DNA of 64,000 bases from Erwinia rhapontici (GTDB lineage: Bacteria > Pseudomonadota > Gammaproteobacteria > Enterobacterales > Enterobacteriaceae), in contig NZ_VRKO01000005.1 in assembly GCF_012271765.1 (NCBI RefSeq), positions 1 to 64,000 of the forward strand, given 5' to 3'. Positions within the stretch are counted from its first letter, which is position 1. Each line of letters begins with the position of its first letter. The position numbers were made by a program, and so were the translations under genes. Of this stretch, positions 20,109 through 30,738 are shown in pieces. The notes under the pieces were generated by a model. That model saw nothing but the letters and a program-made list of their open reading frames with translations, ran no database searches and had not been told where the DNA came from.

Positions 20109-20140
20109 GGAGTAGCGGGACGCTGCCCGCACTCCTTTTT
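20109..20140 (+). terminator. Attenuator-like terminator between mreB and mreC
   Basis: The stem GGAGT-GCGGG (with one bulged A) pairs with CCCGC-ACTCC around a 6-nt loop and is followed by TTTTT. It lies 11 nt after the mreB stop codon and 28 nt before mreC. Partial termination here would lower mreCD expression relative to mreB. Confidence 0.8.
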
Positions 20141-20167
20141 CATGTTGTCGAGGAAAACGCCGAGTTT

Positions 20168-21196
20168 ATGAAGCCGATGTTCAGCAGGGGGCCTTCCCTG
20201 CAGTTACGCTTATTTTTAGCGGTTATTGTGGCAATAGGCGTGATTGTTGCCGACAGTCGCATGGGAGCTTTCTCCCAAATCCGCACCTATATGGACACTG
20301 CCGTCAGTCCATTCTATTTCCTGGCCAATGGGCCTCGTCAGATTTTGGACAATGTTTCAGAAACATTGGCCTCCCGCCAGCAACTCGAGCTGGAAAATAA
20401 AGCCTTACACCGCGAACTGATGCTGAAGAACAGCGAACTGCTGATGCTGGGTCAGTTTAAGCAGGAAAATGCCCGTTTACGCGAACTGCTGGGTTCACCG
20501 CTGCGTCAGGACGAGCATAAAATGGTCACGCAGGTGATCTCCACCGGCACCGATCCCTATACCGATCAGGTGGTGATCGACAAAGGCAGCGTAAACGGTG
20601 TTTACGAAGGTCAGCCGGTGATCAGTGATAAAGGCGTGGTCGGCCAGGTGGTTGCTGTGGGTAAAATCACCAGCCGCGTGCTGCTGATTTGCGATGCCTC
20701 ACACGCACTGCCGATTCAGGTTCTGCGCAATGACATCCGCGTGATTGCGGCGGGTAATGGCTGCACGGAAGATTTGCAGCTTGAACATCTGCCAGGTAAT
20801 ACCGATATCCGCGTGGGCGATGTGCTGGTGACGTCCGGCCTCGGTGGGCGCTTCCCTGAAGGTTACCCTGTTGGGGTGGTTTCTTCCGTGAAAGTGGATA
20901 CCCAACGCGCTTATACGGTGATCCAGGCGCGTCCAACGGCGGGTCTCCAGCGTCTGCGTTATCTGCTGCTGCTGTGGGGCGCGGATCGCAATGGCTCGAT
21001 GCCAATGGCACCGGACGAAGTCCATCGCGTGGCCAATGAACGCCTGATGCAGATGATGCCGCAGGTACTGCCGCAGGCGAGCGAAATGGTGGGGCCGCCT
21101 GCCCCTCCTGCCGCGGCACCCGCCAGCATCCCGGCAACGGCCCCTGCCGCTGCACCGGTTCGCCGTCCGCAGTCCGAACGCGGAGGCCAGCCTTGA
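20168..21196 (+). CDS. mreC: Rod-shape determining protein MreC
   Basis: This 342-residue bitopic inner-membrane protein links MreB filaments to penicillin-binding protein 2 in the elongasome. A membrane segment at about residues 14-30 precedes a periplasmic coiled coil (about 65-105, rich in Leu and Glu) and the double beta-barrel MreC domain. The C-terminal 60 residues are very rich in Ala and Pro, ending QSERGGQP. The start is ATG at 20168. It overlaps mreD by 4 bp. Length is a little below the 367 residues of E. coli because the tail differs. Confidence 0.96.
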   Translation: MKPMFSRGPSLQLRLFLAVIVAIGVIVADSRMGAFSQIRTYMDTAVSPFYFLANGPRQILDNVSETLASRQQLELENKALHRELMLKNSELLMLGQFKQENARLRELLGSPLRQDEHKMVTQVISTGTDPYTDQVVIDKGSVNGVYEGQPVISDKGVVGQVVAVGKITSRVLLICDASHALPIQVLRNDIRVIAAGNGCTEDLQLEHLPGNTDIRVGDVLVTSGLGGRFPEGYPVGVVSSVKVDTQRAYTVIQARPTAGLQRLRYLLLLWGADRNGSMPMAPDEVHRVANERLMQMMPQVLPQASEMVGPPAPPAAAPASIPATAPAAAPVRRPQSERGGQP

Positions 21197-21681
21197 GTAG
21201 TTACCGCAGCCACGGACGCTGGGTTATCTGGCTCTCTTTTCTGGTGGCGCTGGTGCTACAAATCATGCCCTGGCCCGAGGAGCTGTTTGTTTATCGCCCG
21301 TCATGGCTGTTGTTGATCCTGATCTACTGGGTGCTGGCGTTGCCGCACCGTGTCAACGTTGGCACCGGATTTGTGATGGGATCTATAATGGATCTTATCT
21401 CTGGTTCGACGCTCGGCGTACGCGCACTGGCATTCAGTATCGTTGCCTACCTGGTGGCCTTCAAATTCCAGTTATTCCGCAATCTGGCGCTTTGGCAGCA
21501 GGCACTGATGGTGATGGTGCTGTCACTGGCGATGGATGTCATCGTATTCTGGTCTGAGTTCCTGGTGATTAACGTTTCCTTCCGCCCAGAAATTTTCTGG
21601 AGTAGCGTCGTCGACGGTATCCTCTGGCCCTGGCTGTTCTTACTGATGAGAAAAATTCGCCGCCAGTTTGCCGTACAATAA
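21193..21681 (+). CDS. mreD: Rod-shape determining protein MreD
   Basis: This 162-residue inner-membrane protein with about five hydrophobic segments is the third core member of the elongasome scaffold. It aligns along its whole length with E. coli MreD ([15 protein letters not shown] onward). The start codon is TTG at 21193, overlapping the mreC stop as TTGA. This is rare and suggests translational coupling with low initiation. GGAGGCC lies just upstream as ribosome-binding site. The yhdE gene follows 9 bp later. Confidence 0.95.
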   Translation: MSSYRSHGRWVIWLSFLVALVLQIMPWPEELFVYRPSWLLLILIYWVLALPHRVNVGTGFVMGSIMDLISGSTLGVRALAFSIVAYLVAFKFQLFRNLALWQQALMVMVLSLAMDVIVFWSEFLVINVSFRPEIFWSSVVDGILWPWLFLLMRKIRRQFAVQ

Positions 21682-21690
21682 AGGACAATT

Positions 21691-22284
21691 ATGGTATCCC
21701 TGTATCTGGCTTCAGGCTCCCCACGCCGCCGCGAACTGCTGACTCAGCTAGGCCTGTCATTTGAACGCCTTTCTACTGACGTGGAAGAACGCCGTCATCC
21801 GGATGAAACCGCAGAGCAGTATGTGCGTCGTCTGGCGCGGGATAAAGCGCTGGCGGGGGTTGCCGTGGCTGCTCGCGATCTCCCGGTGCTGGGTGCTGAT
21901 ACTATTGTTGTGCTGAATAATCATGTGCTGGAGAAACCCGCGGATGCTGAAGCTGCCGCCGCCATGCTGACGATGCTCTCCGGCCAGACTCATGAAGTCA
22001 TGACCGCGGTAGCGTTGGCCGATCGCCAGCGGACCCTTGAATGTCTTGTTGTCACTGAGGTGACATTTCGCATGTTAACACCTGAAGATATTGCTGGTTA
22101 TATTGCCAGCGGCGAGCCAATGGATAAGGCAGGCGCTTATGGAATTCAGGGACTGGGTGGCAACTTTGTCAGAAAAATTAACGGAAGTTATCACGCGGTA
22201 GTGGGGCTGCCTCTGGTGGAAACCGCCGAGCTTTTCAGCCATTTTCAATCGCTGCGTGATGTGAGAGGTCAAGATGACAGCTGA
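21691..22284 (+). CDS. yhdE: dTTP/UTP pyrophosphatase, Maf family
   Basis: This 197-residue cytoplasmic house-cleaning enzyme hydrolyses dTTP, UTP and modified pyrimidine nucleotides to monophosphates. The Maf signature [10 protein letters not shown] is at residues 8-17, followed by a GADTIV motif near 68-73 and an AYGIQG segment near 147-152. The length equals E. coli YhdE. It lies between mreD and rng, overlapping rng by 11 bp, so expression is probably coupled to both. Confidence 0.95.
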   Translation: MVSLYLASGSPRRRELLTQLGLSFERLSTDVEERRHPDETAEQYVRRLARDKALAGVAVAARDLPVLGADTIVVLNNHVLEKPADAEAAAAMLTMLSGQTHEVMTAVALADRQRTLECLVVTEVTFRMLTPEDIAGYIASGEPMDKAGAYGIQGLGGNFVRKINGSYHAVVGLPLVETAELFSHFQSLRDVRGQDDS

Positions 22285-23743
22285 ACTGCTGGTCAATATT
22301 ACGCCGTCGGAAACCCGTGTTGCCTACATCGACGGTGGCATTCTGCAGGAAATTCATATCGAGCGCGAAGCGCGCCGTGGCATCGTTGGCAACATCTACA
22401 AAGGGCGTGTCAGCCGGGTGTTACCAGGAATGCAGGCGGCCTTTGTCGATATTGGGCTGGAAAAAGCGGCGTTTTTGCACGCTTCTGACATCATGCCGCA
22501 CACCGAATGTGTTGCGGGTGACGAAAAGAAAAATTTCATTGTGCGTGATATCTCCGAACTGGTACGCCAGGGACAAGATCTGATGGTGCAGGTGGTGAAA
22601 GATCCGCTTGGGACCAAAGGTGCACGCCTGACGACCGATATTACCTTGCCGTCACGCTATCTGGTGTTTATGCCGGGTGCTTCGCACGTGGGGGTATCGC
22701 AACGTATCGAGAGCGAAGCAGAGCGCGACCGCCTGAAATCCGTCGTTGCCAGCTATTGTGATGAGCTGGGCGGATACATCATCCGCACTGCAGCAGAAGG
22801 CGTGGGCGAAGATGAGCTGGCATCTGATGCTGCGTTTCTTAAACGTCTGTGGACCAAGGTGATCGAACGTAAGAAACGCAATCAGACGCGCTGCCGCCTT
22901 TATGGTGAAGTCGCGCTATCGCAGCGTATCCTGCGTGACTTTGCCGGTGCAGCCCTTGACCGTATCCGCATCGATTCCCGTCTGACGTTTGAACATCTGG
23001 TGGAGTTCACCAGCGAATATATCCCGGAGATGACGGCAAAGCTGGAGCTGTATGTCGGCAAGCAGCCTATTTTCGATCTGTTCGATGTGGAAAACGAAAT
23101 TCAGCGTTCTCTCGATCGTAAAGTTGAGCTCAAGTCAGGTGGCTATCTGATTATCGATCAGACGGAAGCCATGACCACAATTGATATCAATACCGGTGCT
23201 TTTGTTGGACACCGTAACCTTGAAGAAACCATCTTCAATACCAACATCGAGGCGACTCAGGCGATTGCGCGTCAGCTCAGGCTGCGTAATCTTGGTGGCA
23301 TTATCATCATCGATTTTATTGATATGAATAATGACGATCACCGCAGACGAGTTCTGCATTCACTAGACCAGGCCCTAAGTAAAGATCGGGTGAAAACAGG
23401 CGTGAATGGTTTCTCACAGCTGGGGCTGGTGGAAATGACGCGTAAGCGCACGCGCGAAAGTATTGAGCATGTACTGTGCCAGGATTGTCCTGTGTGTAAA
23501 GGGCGTGGAACGCTGAAAACGGTGGAAACGGTCTGTTATGAAATCATGCGTGAGATTGTGCGTGTGCATCATGCTTATGATTCTGACCGTTTCCTGGTTT
23601 ATGCCTCGCCATCGGTGGGTGAAGCGCTGAAAAGCGATGAGTCTCATGCTTTAGCGGAAGTAGAAATCTTTGTGGGCAAGCAGGTTAAAGTTCAAATAGA
23701 ACCGCTCTATACTCAGGAGCAGTTTGACGTGGTGATGATGTAA
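22274..23743 (+). CDS. rng: Ribonuclease G
   Basis: This 489-residue endoribonuclease matures the 5' end of 16S rRNA and degrades some mRNAs. An N-terminal S1 RNA-binding domain (about residues 38-120) is followed by the 5'-sensor and DNase I-like catalytic domains with the Asp residues of TTIDINTG and IIDFIDM. The zinc-link motif CPVCKGRG lies near residue 405. Length equals E. coli RNase G. It overlaps yhdE by 11 bp and ends 157 bp before yhdP, so it belongs to the mre transcription unit. Confidence 0.97.
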   Translation: MTAELLVNITPSETRVAYIDGGILQEIHIEREARRGIVGNIYKGRVSRVLPGMQAAFVDIGLEKAAFLHASDIMPHTECVAGDEKKNFIVRDISELVRQGQDLMVQVVKDPLGTKGARLTTDITLPSRYLVFMPGASHVGVSQRIESEAERDRLKSVVASYCDELGGYIIRTAAEGVGEDELASDAAFLKRLWTKVIERKKRNQTRCRLYGEVALSQRILRDFAGAALDRIRIDSRLTFEHLVEFTSEYIPEMTAKLELYVGKQPIFDLFDVENEIQRSLDRKVELKSGGYLIIDQTEAMTTIDINTGAFVGHRNLEETIFNTNIEATQAIARQLRLRNLGGIIIIDFIDMNNDDHRRRVLHSLDQALSKDRVKTGVNGFSQLGLVEMTRKRTRESIEHVLCQDCPVCKGRGTLKTVETVCYEIMREIVRVHHAYDSDRFLVYASPSVGEALKSDESHALAEVEIFVGKQVKVQIEPLYTQEQFDVVMM

Positions 23744-23900
23744 TATCCGCACGGTTCTCCCCGATTTTGCGCTAAAAATCGCAACGGTTGGGGGGAAACT
23801 GGACGTTACGGCTTGAACCGCCTTGTCGTATCTCCCTCGTGAGATACCAACAGATTTTAGTGACTGGCTATCCGTTTTCGCGGAAGACAAGGAGAGGTGT

Positions 23901-26900
23901 GTGAGGCAATTGCCGAAGGTTTTGCTATTCACTGGCGCAACATTGGTGGTGGTTACTGCGCTATTAGTGAGTGGCTTACGTCTGCTGATGCCGCATATGA
24001 ACAGTTGGCGTGCGCCAATCCTTAACGCTGTGTCTGCTGCCGCGGGCGTCGAGATCAAGGCCAGCGCAATTGAAGGCAGCTGGGAGAACTTTGGTCCCCG
24101 CCTGGAAATCAAAGATATCCAGACCGGCTTCTCCGATGGCGGCGCACTGAAAATCCAGCGCGTCACGCTGGCGTTGGATGTCTGGAAATCATTGCTGCAC
24201 CTGCGCTGGCAGTTTCGCGATCTGACTTTCTGGCAGCTCAACCTGCTCACCAATACCCCGCTGAATGGTGGCAATAATCGTCAGTCAGATTTTCAGACTG
24301 AGCGGTTAAACGATCTCTTCCTGCGCCAGTTTGACCACTTCGATCTGCGCGACAGTCACATCAGTTTTGTTACCCCATCCGGACAGCGTGCAACGCTGGC
24401 CATTCCGCAGCTGACCTGGCTTAATGAAAAAAATCGCCATCGTGCCGAGGGACTGGTCAGTCTTTCCAGTTTTACAGGGCAGCATGGTGTGGTGCAGTTG
24501 CGGCTGGATCTCAGCGACAGTAATGGTTACCTCAGTACCGGGCGTGTGTGGATGCAGGCCGATGACGTTGATATGAAACCCTGGCTGGGACAGTGGATGC
24601 GCGACAACACCAGTCTGGAAAGCGCGCGTTTCAGCCTCGCCGCCTGGATGAGTGTGGAAAATGGTGAAGTCCATGGTGGTGATGTCTGGTTGAAACAGGG
24701 GGGAGCTAACTGGCAGGGCGACAAACAGGCGCACCATCTCAGCGTAGACAATCTTACTGCACATATCAGTCGTTTTAACGGTGGCTGGAATGTGAATATC
24801 CCGCAAACGCGCTTTATTACGGATGGGCAGCCCTGGCCACACGGTCAGTTATCGCTGTTATGGCAGCCCGAAAATACGCAGCTACCCGGTCCTGATCATC
24901 ATCAGGAACTGCGCGTGCGCGTCACCGATCTGGACCTTGAGCGTCTTGATCCACTCATTCCGCTTTTTGCCAAACTGTCTCCGCAACTGCTGGAAAATTG
25001 GCGTGCGCTGCAACCGCGCGGCCAGCTCAACGCGCTGGCGCTGGATATACCGCTTCAGCAGCCGGAACGGACTCGTTTCCAGGCCAAATGGCAGAATCTG
25101 AGCTGGCAGCAGTGGGAACTATTGCCAGGTATGGAGCATCTTAACGGGACGCTGGCAGGCGGCGTGGCTGACGGGCGGCTCACCTTCGATATTCAGAAGG
25201 CTACGCTCCCTTATGGTGATATGTTCCGCGCTCCGCTGGAGATTGCCCAGGCCAGTGGGTCACTCAACTGGGAATATGGAAAACAGGGGCTGACGCTGTC
25301 CGGCCAGCAGGTTGATGTTCAGGCGCGCTCACTGTGGGCGCGGGGTGACTTCCGCTATCAGCAACAGAACGAGCAGCCACCTCGTCTTGATATCCTCGCG
25401 GGTATTAACCTCACCAATGCGGGTGATGCCTGGCGCTATTTCCCTGAACCGCTGATGGGGAAATCGCTGGCAGACTATCTGAGCGGCGCGATCAAAGGCG
25501 GGCAGGTGAAAGATGCAACGCTGGTCTTTGCCGGTGACCCGCACCATTTCCCGTTCAGAAAGAATGACGGCATGTTTGAAGTGGCGGTACCGTTGCGTCA
25601 GGCGACCTACGAGTTTGAACCGGGCTGGCCGTTGCTGGAAAATCTGGATATTGACCTCGACTTCGCCAACAACGGTCTGTGGATGAAAGCGCCTGATATC
25701 AAACTGGGCGAGGTTAACGGCCATAACATCTCGGCGGTGATCCCCGATTATTTGCAAGAAAAGCTGATTATTGATGGTGAGATCAAGGGGGAAGGGCCTC
25801 AGATACGTGAGTACTTTAATCAGTCACCGTTAAAACCCTCGCTGGGAGCGGCGCTGGACGAACTGCAAATCGGCGGTGATGTTAGTGGGCGCTTACATCT
25901 TGATATCCCGCTGGATGGCAAAGAGGTGCGTGCCACGGGTGACGTGAATCTTGCAGGCAACTCGCTCTTGATCAAACCGCTGGAGACGCGTTTCGACCAG
26001 CTGAGCGGTCACTTTACCTATGATAACGGCGACCTGAAAAGTGATGCGATGACCGCCCGCTGGTTTGGTCAGCCCATCGGCGTGAGCTTCAACACCCAGG
26101 ACGGGGAAAAAGAGTATCAAATCGGTGTGGATCTGAACGGTGACTGGCAGCCAGGGGCGATAAGTCAGCTGCCTGAGGCGGTGAGTAAACAGCTGGGGGG
26201 ACATCTGCCGTGGCAGGGCAATGTACTGGTGACCTTGCCGCACAAAGGTGGGGCCAGTTACCTGGTTAACCTTGACGGTGATCTTAAAAATGTGAGCAGT
26301 CGCTTACCTGCACCGCTTGATAAAACAGGCACCAGTGCGCTTCCTGTGAAAGTGTTGGCAAAAGGTAACCTCAATAGTCTTGATCTCAGTGGCTCCGTGG
26401 GTGACCGTCATCGATTTAACAGTCGCTGGCTGCTGGGTAAGCAGCTTAAAGTCGACCGTGGTATCTGGGAAAACGACACAAAACACCTGCCTGCGCTGCC
26501 GGAGAGCAGTGGAATGGTATTAAATCTGCCTGCGCTGGACGGTGAAGCCTGGCTTGGCTTGCTGGGAGCGGGTTCGGGTAGCGGTGGTAACGGCAAAACG
26601 GGAATCACGATGCTGCCAGGTGATATTCGCCTGCACACACCTGCACTCACTCTGGCGGGCCAGCAGTGGCAGGATCTTACCGCCACTCTCAGCCAAAGTA
26701 TGGCGGGCGAGATGACGGTCAACGCTCAGGGCAAGGATATCATTGGTTCTCTGGTCACTAAGCAGAATGAACCCTGGGTGGCTAACCTCAAATACCTTTA
26801 TTACAACCCGCAATGGGACAGCAAAGGCACCTCGTCATCTCCCTTGCCTGACGATGCGGCCCGGGTGAATTTCAGCGTCTGGCCTGCACTCCGCCTGAAC

Positions 26901-27707
26901 TGCGATGAATGCTGGCTACGTGGACAGAAATTCGGCCATATGAAGGCCGACCTGACGCCATCCGGCGATACGCTGACGTTGGAGAATGGACTGATTGATA
27001 GTGGTAATACTCACCTGACCGTGAAGGGCGAGTGGGTGAACCAGCCAGGCCAGCAGCGCACGTCGTTGAAGGGCGTACTAAGCGGTAAAAAAATCAATGA
27101 TGCCACTAACTGGTTTGGTGTCAGCTCACCGCTGCGTGATTCGCCGTTTAAGCTGGAATATGATCTGCACTGGCAGTCGGCACCGTGGCAACCGTCGGAG
27201 CAGACGTTAAGCGGTGTGCTGAAGTCGCATCTGGGCGCGGGGCAGATCGCCGATGTTTCAACCGGCCGTGCCGGGCAACTGCTGCGTCTGGTCAGCATCG
27301 ACTCGCTGTTGCGTAAATTACGCCTCGATTTTAGCGACACTTTCAGCCAGGGCTTCTATTTCGACTCCATCAACGGCACGGCCTGGATTGAAAACGGCGT
27401 GATGCACACCGATAACCTGCTGGTGGATGGGCTGGAAGCCGACATTGCCATGAAAGGAAAGATGGATCTGGTCAAACGCCAGATTGATATGGAAGCCGTT
27501 GTTGCTCCGGAAATTTCTACGACCGTGGGTGTCGCGACTGCCTTTGCAGTGAACCCGGTGATTGGTGCGGCGGTATTTGCCGCCAGTAAAGTGCTGGGGC
27601 CGCTTTGGAGCAAGATTTCCGTGCTTCGCTACCACATCAGTGGGCCGATAGATAAACCGCAAATTGATGAAGTGCTGCGTAAACCACGTGAGATCAGTGA
27701 GAAGTGA
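23901..27707 (+). CDS. yhdP: AsmA-like envelope phospholipid transport protein YhdP
   Basis: This 1268-residue inner-membrane-anchored protein is a member of the TamB/YhdP/YdbH AsmA-like group. These proteins form long hydrophobic bridges carrying phospholipids across the periplasm to the outer membrane. An N-terminal membrane segment at about residues 9-29 (LLFTGATLVVVTALLVSGL) is followed by a DUF3971 region and repeated beta-strand modules, ending in the AsmA-like C-terminal domain. The start is GTG at 23901 behind GGAGAGG. The longer frame from TTG at 23823 adds 26 residues absent from relatives. Length is close to E. coli YhdP (1266). Confidence 0.95.
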   Translation: MRQLPKVLLFTGATLVVVTALLVSGLRLLMPHMNSWRAPILNAVSAAAGVEIKASAIEGSWENFGPRLEIKDIQTGFSDGGALKIQRVTLALDVWKSLLHLRWQFRDLTFWQLNLLTNTPLNGGNNRQSDFQTERLNDLFLRQFDHFDLRDSHISFVTPSGQRATLAIPQLTWLNEKNRHRAEGLVSLSSFTGQHGVVQLRLDLSDSNGYLSTGRVWMQADDVDMKPWLGQWMRDNTSLESARFSLAAWMSVENGEVHGGDVWLKQGGANWQGDKQAHHLSVDNLTAHISRFNGGWNVNIPQTRFITDGQPWPHGQLSLLWQPENTQLPGPDHHQELRVRVTDLDLERLDPLIPLFAKLSPQLLENWRALQPRGQLNALALDIPLQQPERTRFQAKWQNLSWQQWELLPGMEHLNGTLAGGVADGRLTFDIQKATLPYGDMFRAPLEIAQASGSLNWEYGKQGLTLSGQQVDVQARSLWARGDFRYQQQNEQPPRLDILAGINLTNAGDAWRYFPEPLMGKSLADYLSGAIKGGQVKDATLVFAGDPHHFPFRKNDGMFEVAVPLRQATYEFEPGWPLLENLDIDLDFANNGLWMKAPDIKLGEVNGHNISAVIPDYLQEKLIIDGEIKGEGPQIREYFNQSPLKPSLGAALDELQIGGDVSGRLHLDIPLDGKEVRATGDVNLAGNSLLIKPLETRFDQLSGHFTYDNGDLKSDAMTARWFGQPIGVSFNTQDGEKEYQIGVDLNGDWQPGAISQLPEAVSKQLGGHLPWQGNVLVTLPHKGGASYLVNLDGDLKNVSSRLPAPLDKTGTSALPVKVLAKGNLNSLDLSGSVGDRHRFNSRWLLGKQLKVDRGIWENDTKHLPALPESSGMVLNLPALDGEAWLGLLGAGSGSGGNGKTGITMLPGDIRLHTPALTLAGQQWQDLTATLSQSMAGEMTVNAQGKDIIGSLVTKQNEPWVANLKYLYYNPQWDSKGTSSSPLPDDAARVNFSVWPALRLNCDECWLRGQKFGHMKADLTPSGDTLTLENGLIDSGNTHLTVKGEWVNQPGQQRTSLKGVLSGKKINDATNWFGVSSPLRDSPFKLEYDLHWQSAPWQPSEQTLSGVLKSHLGAGQIADVSTGRAGQLLRLVSIDSLLRKLRLDFSDTFSQGFYFDSINGTAWIENGVMHTDNLLVDGLEADIAMKGKMDLVKRQIDMEAVVAPEISTTVGVATAFAVNPVIGAAVFAASKVLGPLWSKISVLRYHISGPIDKPQIDEVLRKPREISEK

Positions 27708-27831
27708 GTTTGACGTGGCCCTCATATTGCCTCACCCTTCATATATGATACGGGGTATCACCATCGTACCTCGTCACAATTGACAATTGAAAGCCAGCAG
27801 CCACTGGCTCATCCACACAGAGCGAGAATTC

Positions 27832-29277
27832 ATGAGTCTGAATCTGGTAAGTGAGCAGTTACTAACTGCTAACAACATTCGTCAAAGCGACCTTTTTTCT
27901 ATTCTCAGCCAGCTTTCAGAGCGCAAGCTGGATTATGCGGACCTCTATTTTCAGTCCAGCTACCATGAGTCCTGGGTGTTGGAAGACCGCATCATTAAAG
28001 ACGGCTCTTACAATATCGATCAGGGCGTTGGTGTGCGCGCGGTTAGCGGAGAGAAAACCGGCTTCGCCTATGCTGACCAGATTACGCTAAATGCGCTGAA
28101 TCAAAGTGCCACAGCGGCACGCAGCATTGTACGCGAGCAGGGCAACGGCCAGTCACGCACGCTGGGGGCGGTGATGAACCGTGCGCTGTATCCGGCACTC
28201 GATCCGCTGCAAAGCCTTACCCGCGAAGAGAAAATTGCTCTGCTGCACCGCGTTGACAGCGCTGCACGCGCAGCCGACAAACGCGTACAGGAAGTATCTG
28301 CCAGCCTGAGCGGTGTCTATGAATTGGTGCTGGTCGCGGCAACCGATGGCACGCTGGCGGCCGATGTGCGTCCACTGGTACGTCTCTCGGTGAGCGTCCA
28401 GGTGGAAGATAACGGCAAGCGCGAGCGCGGTGCCAGCGGCGGCGGCGGGCGCTTCGGCTACGAGTTTTTCCTGGCAAATGAAAACGGGGAAGTGCGTGCC
28501 GAAGCCTGGGCACGTGAAGCCGTGCGCATGGCGCTGGTGAATCTGAATGCGGTCGCGGCACCGGCAGGCACCATTCCTGTAGTGCTGGGTGCTGGCTGGC
28601 CGGGCGTGCTGCTGCACGAGGCGGTGGGTCACGGTCTGGAAGGCGATTTCAACCGCCGTGGAACGTCGGTGTTCAGTGGCCAAATGGGGCAGTTGGTGGC
28701 CTCTGAGCTGTGTACCGTCGTGGATGATGGCACCATCGAAGGGTTGCGCGGCTCGCTGGCCGTTGATGATGAAGGCGTACCGGGGCAGTACAATGTATTG
28801 ATTGAAAACGGTATTTTGAAAGGCTACATGCAGGATAAACTCAATGCGCGTCTGATGGGCGTGGCGCCTACCGGGAATGGTCGTCGTGAGTCTTATGCAC
28901 ATCTGCCGATGCCGCGTATGACCAATACCTATATGCTGGCAGGCAAGTCGACCCCGCAGGATATTATCGAAAGCGTGGAGTACGGTCTGTATGCGCCGAA
29001 CTTCGGCGGTGGTCAGGTGGATATTACCTCGGGTAAATTTGTTTTCTCCACCTCTGAAGCTTATCTGATTGAAAACGGTAAGGTGACGAAGCCGGTGAAA
29101 GGCGCAACGCTGATCGGTTCCGGTATTGAAGCGATGCAACAGATTTCAATGGTGGGTAATGACCTGGCGCTGGATAAAGGCGTTGGCGTCTGCGGTAAAG
29201 AGGGCCAGAGCCTGCCTGTTGGCGTGGGTCAGCCTACGCTGAAGCTGGATAAACTCACCGTCGGTGGTACCGCCTGA
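27832..29277 (+). CDS. tldD: Metalloprotease subunit TldD
   Basis: This 481-residue cytoplasmic zinc metalloprotease subunit works with TldE (PmbA, not in this window). Together they degrade unfolded peptides, process microcin B17 and help destroy the CcdA antitoxin. The zinc motif HEAVGH is at residues 262-267. The start at 27832 (MSLNLVSEQ) matches E. coli exactly in length; a 15-residue upstream extension is rejected. It is the last gene of the rightward group and faces aaeR across a palindrome. Confidence 0.96.
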   Translation: MSLNLVSEQLLTANNIRQSDLFSILSQLSERKLDYADLYFQSSYHESWVLEDRIIKDGSYNIDQGVGVRAVSGEKTGFAYADQITLNALNQSATAARSIVREQGNGQSRTLGAVMNRALYPALDPLQSLTREEKIALLHRVDSAARAADKRVQEVSASLSGVYELVLVAATDGTLAADVRPLVRLSVSVQVEDNGKRERGASGGGGRFGYEFFLANENGEVRAEAWAREAVRMALVNLNAVAAPAGTIPVVLGAGWPGVLLHEAVGHGLEGDFNRRGTSVFSGQMGQLVASELCTVVDDGTIEGLRGSLAVDDEGVPGQYNVLIENGILKGYMQDKLNARLMGVAPTGNGRRESYAHLPMPRMTNTYMLAGKSTPQDIIESVEYGLYAPNFGGGQVDITSGKFVFSTSEAYLIENGKVTKPVKGATLIGSGIEAMQQISMVGNDLALDKGVGVCGKEGQSLPVGVGQPTLKLDKLTVGGTA

Positions 29278-29286
29278 CGTTGACCC

Positions 29287-29309
29287 AGGGCGAGGCGTGC
29301 CTCGCCCCT
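29287..29309. repeat. REP-like palindrome between tldD and aaeR
   Basis: The 23-bp palindrome has arms AGGGCGAGGC and CCTCGCCCCT and is followed by ACGG. It is related to the units clustered at 11174-11297. It lies 10 bp after tldD and 29 bp from the convergent aaeR, so it may also act as a transcription or mRNA-decay barrier for both. Confidence 0.65.
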
Positions 29310-29337
29310 ACGGTTTCTGCTTTCTGCATAGTGTGCG

Positions 29338-30252
29338 TTATGTGCGAAACTCCTGATAAATCTCCGCCACCTTATCGAAATACGCGATCAGATAGTTAAT
29401 GCACACCTGCACCTTTAGCGGCAATTTGTCTTTCTGGGTGTATACCGCATAGACCGGGCGCGGCACCGATTGATAATGCGCGAACAGGATTTCCACTTTC
29501 CCGGCATTAATCTCATCAATAATCCACATCAGCGGCACATAGGCGATACCGGTGCCGGATTTCAGCCAGCGGATCAGTGTCTGTGAGTCATTGGTGGCAA
29601 AGCGGCCCTGAGGCGAGAGACGAATCGATGTGCCTTCCGGTGAGGTCAGCTCAAAGTCGTTATCCACGCGTACGCTGTATTCGAGCCACGAAAAGTTGCT
29701 GATGTCTGACGGTTTTTCCGGCGTCCCATTCTGCGCGAGATAGCTTTTCGCGGCACATACCACCATCGGCATGGAACCCAGCCGCGTTGAAAACAGACTG
29801 GAATCCTGCAATGCACCAACACGGATCACCAGGTCCAGCCCGTCCGCGATAAGATCCGGTGCCGGAATTCCCGTCACCAGGTTAACGGTCAGTCCCGGAT
29901 ACTCCTTCAGCATCTCTTCGGTCATCGGGGCCAGTAAATTCTGCGACATGGTAGAAGAACTGCCGATGCGCAGTGTGCCAACCGGCGTATTATTAAATGC
30001 CCACAGTTGTTCATGCACCTGCTGCGCCTCCGACATCATGCGACGGCAGCCCTGAAAGTAGATCTTACCGGCCTCGGTCAGCCCCAGGCTGCGCGTACTA
30101 CGATTAAGCAGCTTCACCTGGAGTTCATTTTCCAGCCTGGCGACAATCTGGCTAACGGCCGATACACTTAACTGCATCTGTTGTGCTGCTGCGGTAAATG
30201 AACCCAGTTCAACGACTTTGGCGAAAACGGTCATGCCCTTCAGTCTTTCCAT
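29338..30252 (-). CDS. aaeR: LysR-family regulator of aromatic acid efflux
   Basis: This 304-residue LysR-type DNA-binding regulator controls the divergent aaeXAB efflux operon in response to hydroxybenzoate-type acids. The winged helix-turn-helix occupies about residues 1-60 (MERLKGMTVFAKVVELGSF onward) and the effector-binding periplasmic-binding-protein fold residues 90-295. Its divergent position and sequence match E. coli AaeR. A CRP-like site overlaps its upstream region. Confidence 0.93.
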   Translation of the reverse strand: MERLKGMTVFAKVVELGSFTAAAQQMQLSVSAVSQIVARLENELQVKLLNRSTRSLGLTEAGKIYFQGCRRMMSEAQQVHEQLWAFNNTPVGTLRIGSSSTMSQNLLAPMTEEMLKEYPGLTVNLVTGIPAPDLIADGLDLVIRVGALQDSSLFSTRLGSMPMVVCAAKSYLAQNGTPEKPSDISNFSWLEYSVRVDNDFELTSPEGTSIRLSPQGRFATNDSQTLIRWLKSGTGIAYVPLMWIIDEINAGKVEILFAHYQSVPRPVYAVYTQKDKLPLKVQVCINYLIAYFDKVAEIYQEFRT

Positions 30253-30267
30253 TATTAACCCTGGCTT

Positions 30268-30289
30268 AAAAGTGATTTAGATCACATTT
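30268..30289. promoter_or_regulatory. CRP-like site between aaeR and aaeX
   Basis: The near-palindrome GTGA-N6-TCAC (30272-30285), with A-rich left and T-rich right flanks, matches the CRP consensus well; the right half is TCACATTT. It lies 16 bp upstream of the aaeR ATG and 240 bp before aaeX. It could repress aaeR or help activate the aaeXAB promoter. TATAGT strings at 30301 and 30319 are possible -10 boxes. Confidence 0.6.
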
Positions 30290-30527
30290 GGTAGATAACT
30301 TATAGTCAGGCGCGTTACTATAGTCATGTCAGGTTATCGACCTGTCGCCCCGCGTGTGACAAATGCTGCCCCTGAATAGACTATTATTCAATTGGCTTTG
30401 GTGCTGATTAGCGTCTGACTGTCTCCCTGTCAGCTGATCACCTTTTGCATACATATCTCTCAGTAAACCCTGAGAGGAGCGGGTTGTGGCAGCGAATTAC
30501 CTGGTACAGTATCAACAAGGATAAATG

Positions 30528-30731
30528 ATGAGTGTACTTCCGGTTGTCGTGGTGTTCGGGATGTCATTCCCACCCATTTTTTTTGAAATAATTGTGTCGC
30601 TGATCGTGTTCTGGCTGGTCCGCCGTCTGATCACGCCGACCGGGATCTATGATCTGGTCTGGCATCCGGCACTGTTTAATACTGCATTGTACTGCTGCCT
30701 GTTCTATCTGGTATCCCGATTGTTCGTCTGA
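30528..30731 (+). CDS. aaeX: Small membrane protein AaeX
   Basis: This 67-residue inner-membrane protein (DUF1656) opens the aromatic-acid efflux operon. Two hydrophobic segments lie at about residues 4-30 and 47-66, and the conserved PTGIYD and [12 protein letters not shown] run is present. The start is taken at the second of two adjacent ATG codons, which gives the E. coli length; AAGGAT lies upstream. It ends 7 bp before aaeA. Its precise role in the pump is unknown. Confidence 0.93.
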   Translation: MSVLPVVVVFGMSFPPIFFEIIVSLIVFWLVRRLITPTGIYDLVWHPALFNTALYCCLFYLVSRLFV

Positions 30732-30738
30732 GGTCATA

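Noticed and set aside
28153-29139. 328-codon open frame on the minus strand opposite tldD
   Set aside because: It is a shadow of the tldD coding sequence with a His/Arg/Gln-rich composition typical of antisense frames, and it has no recognisable domain.
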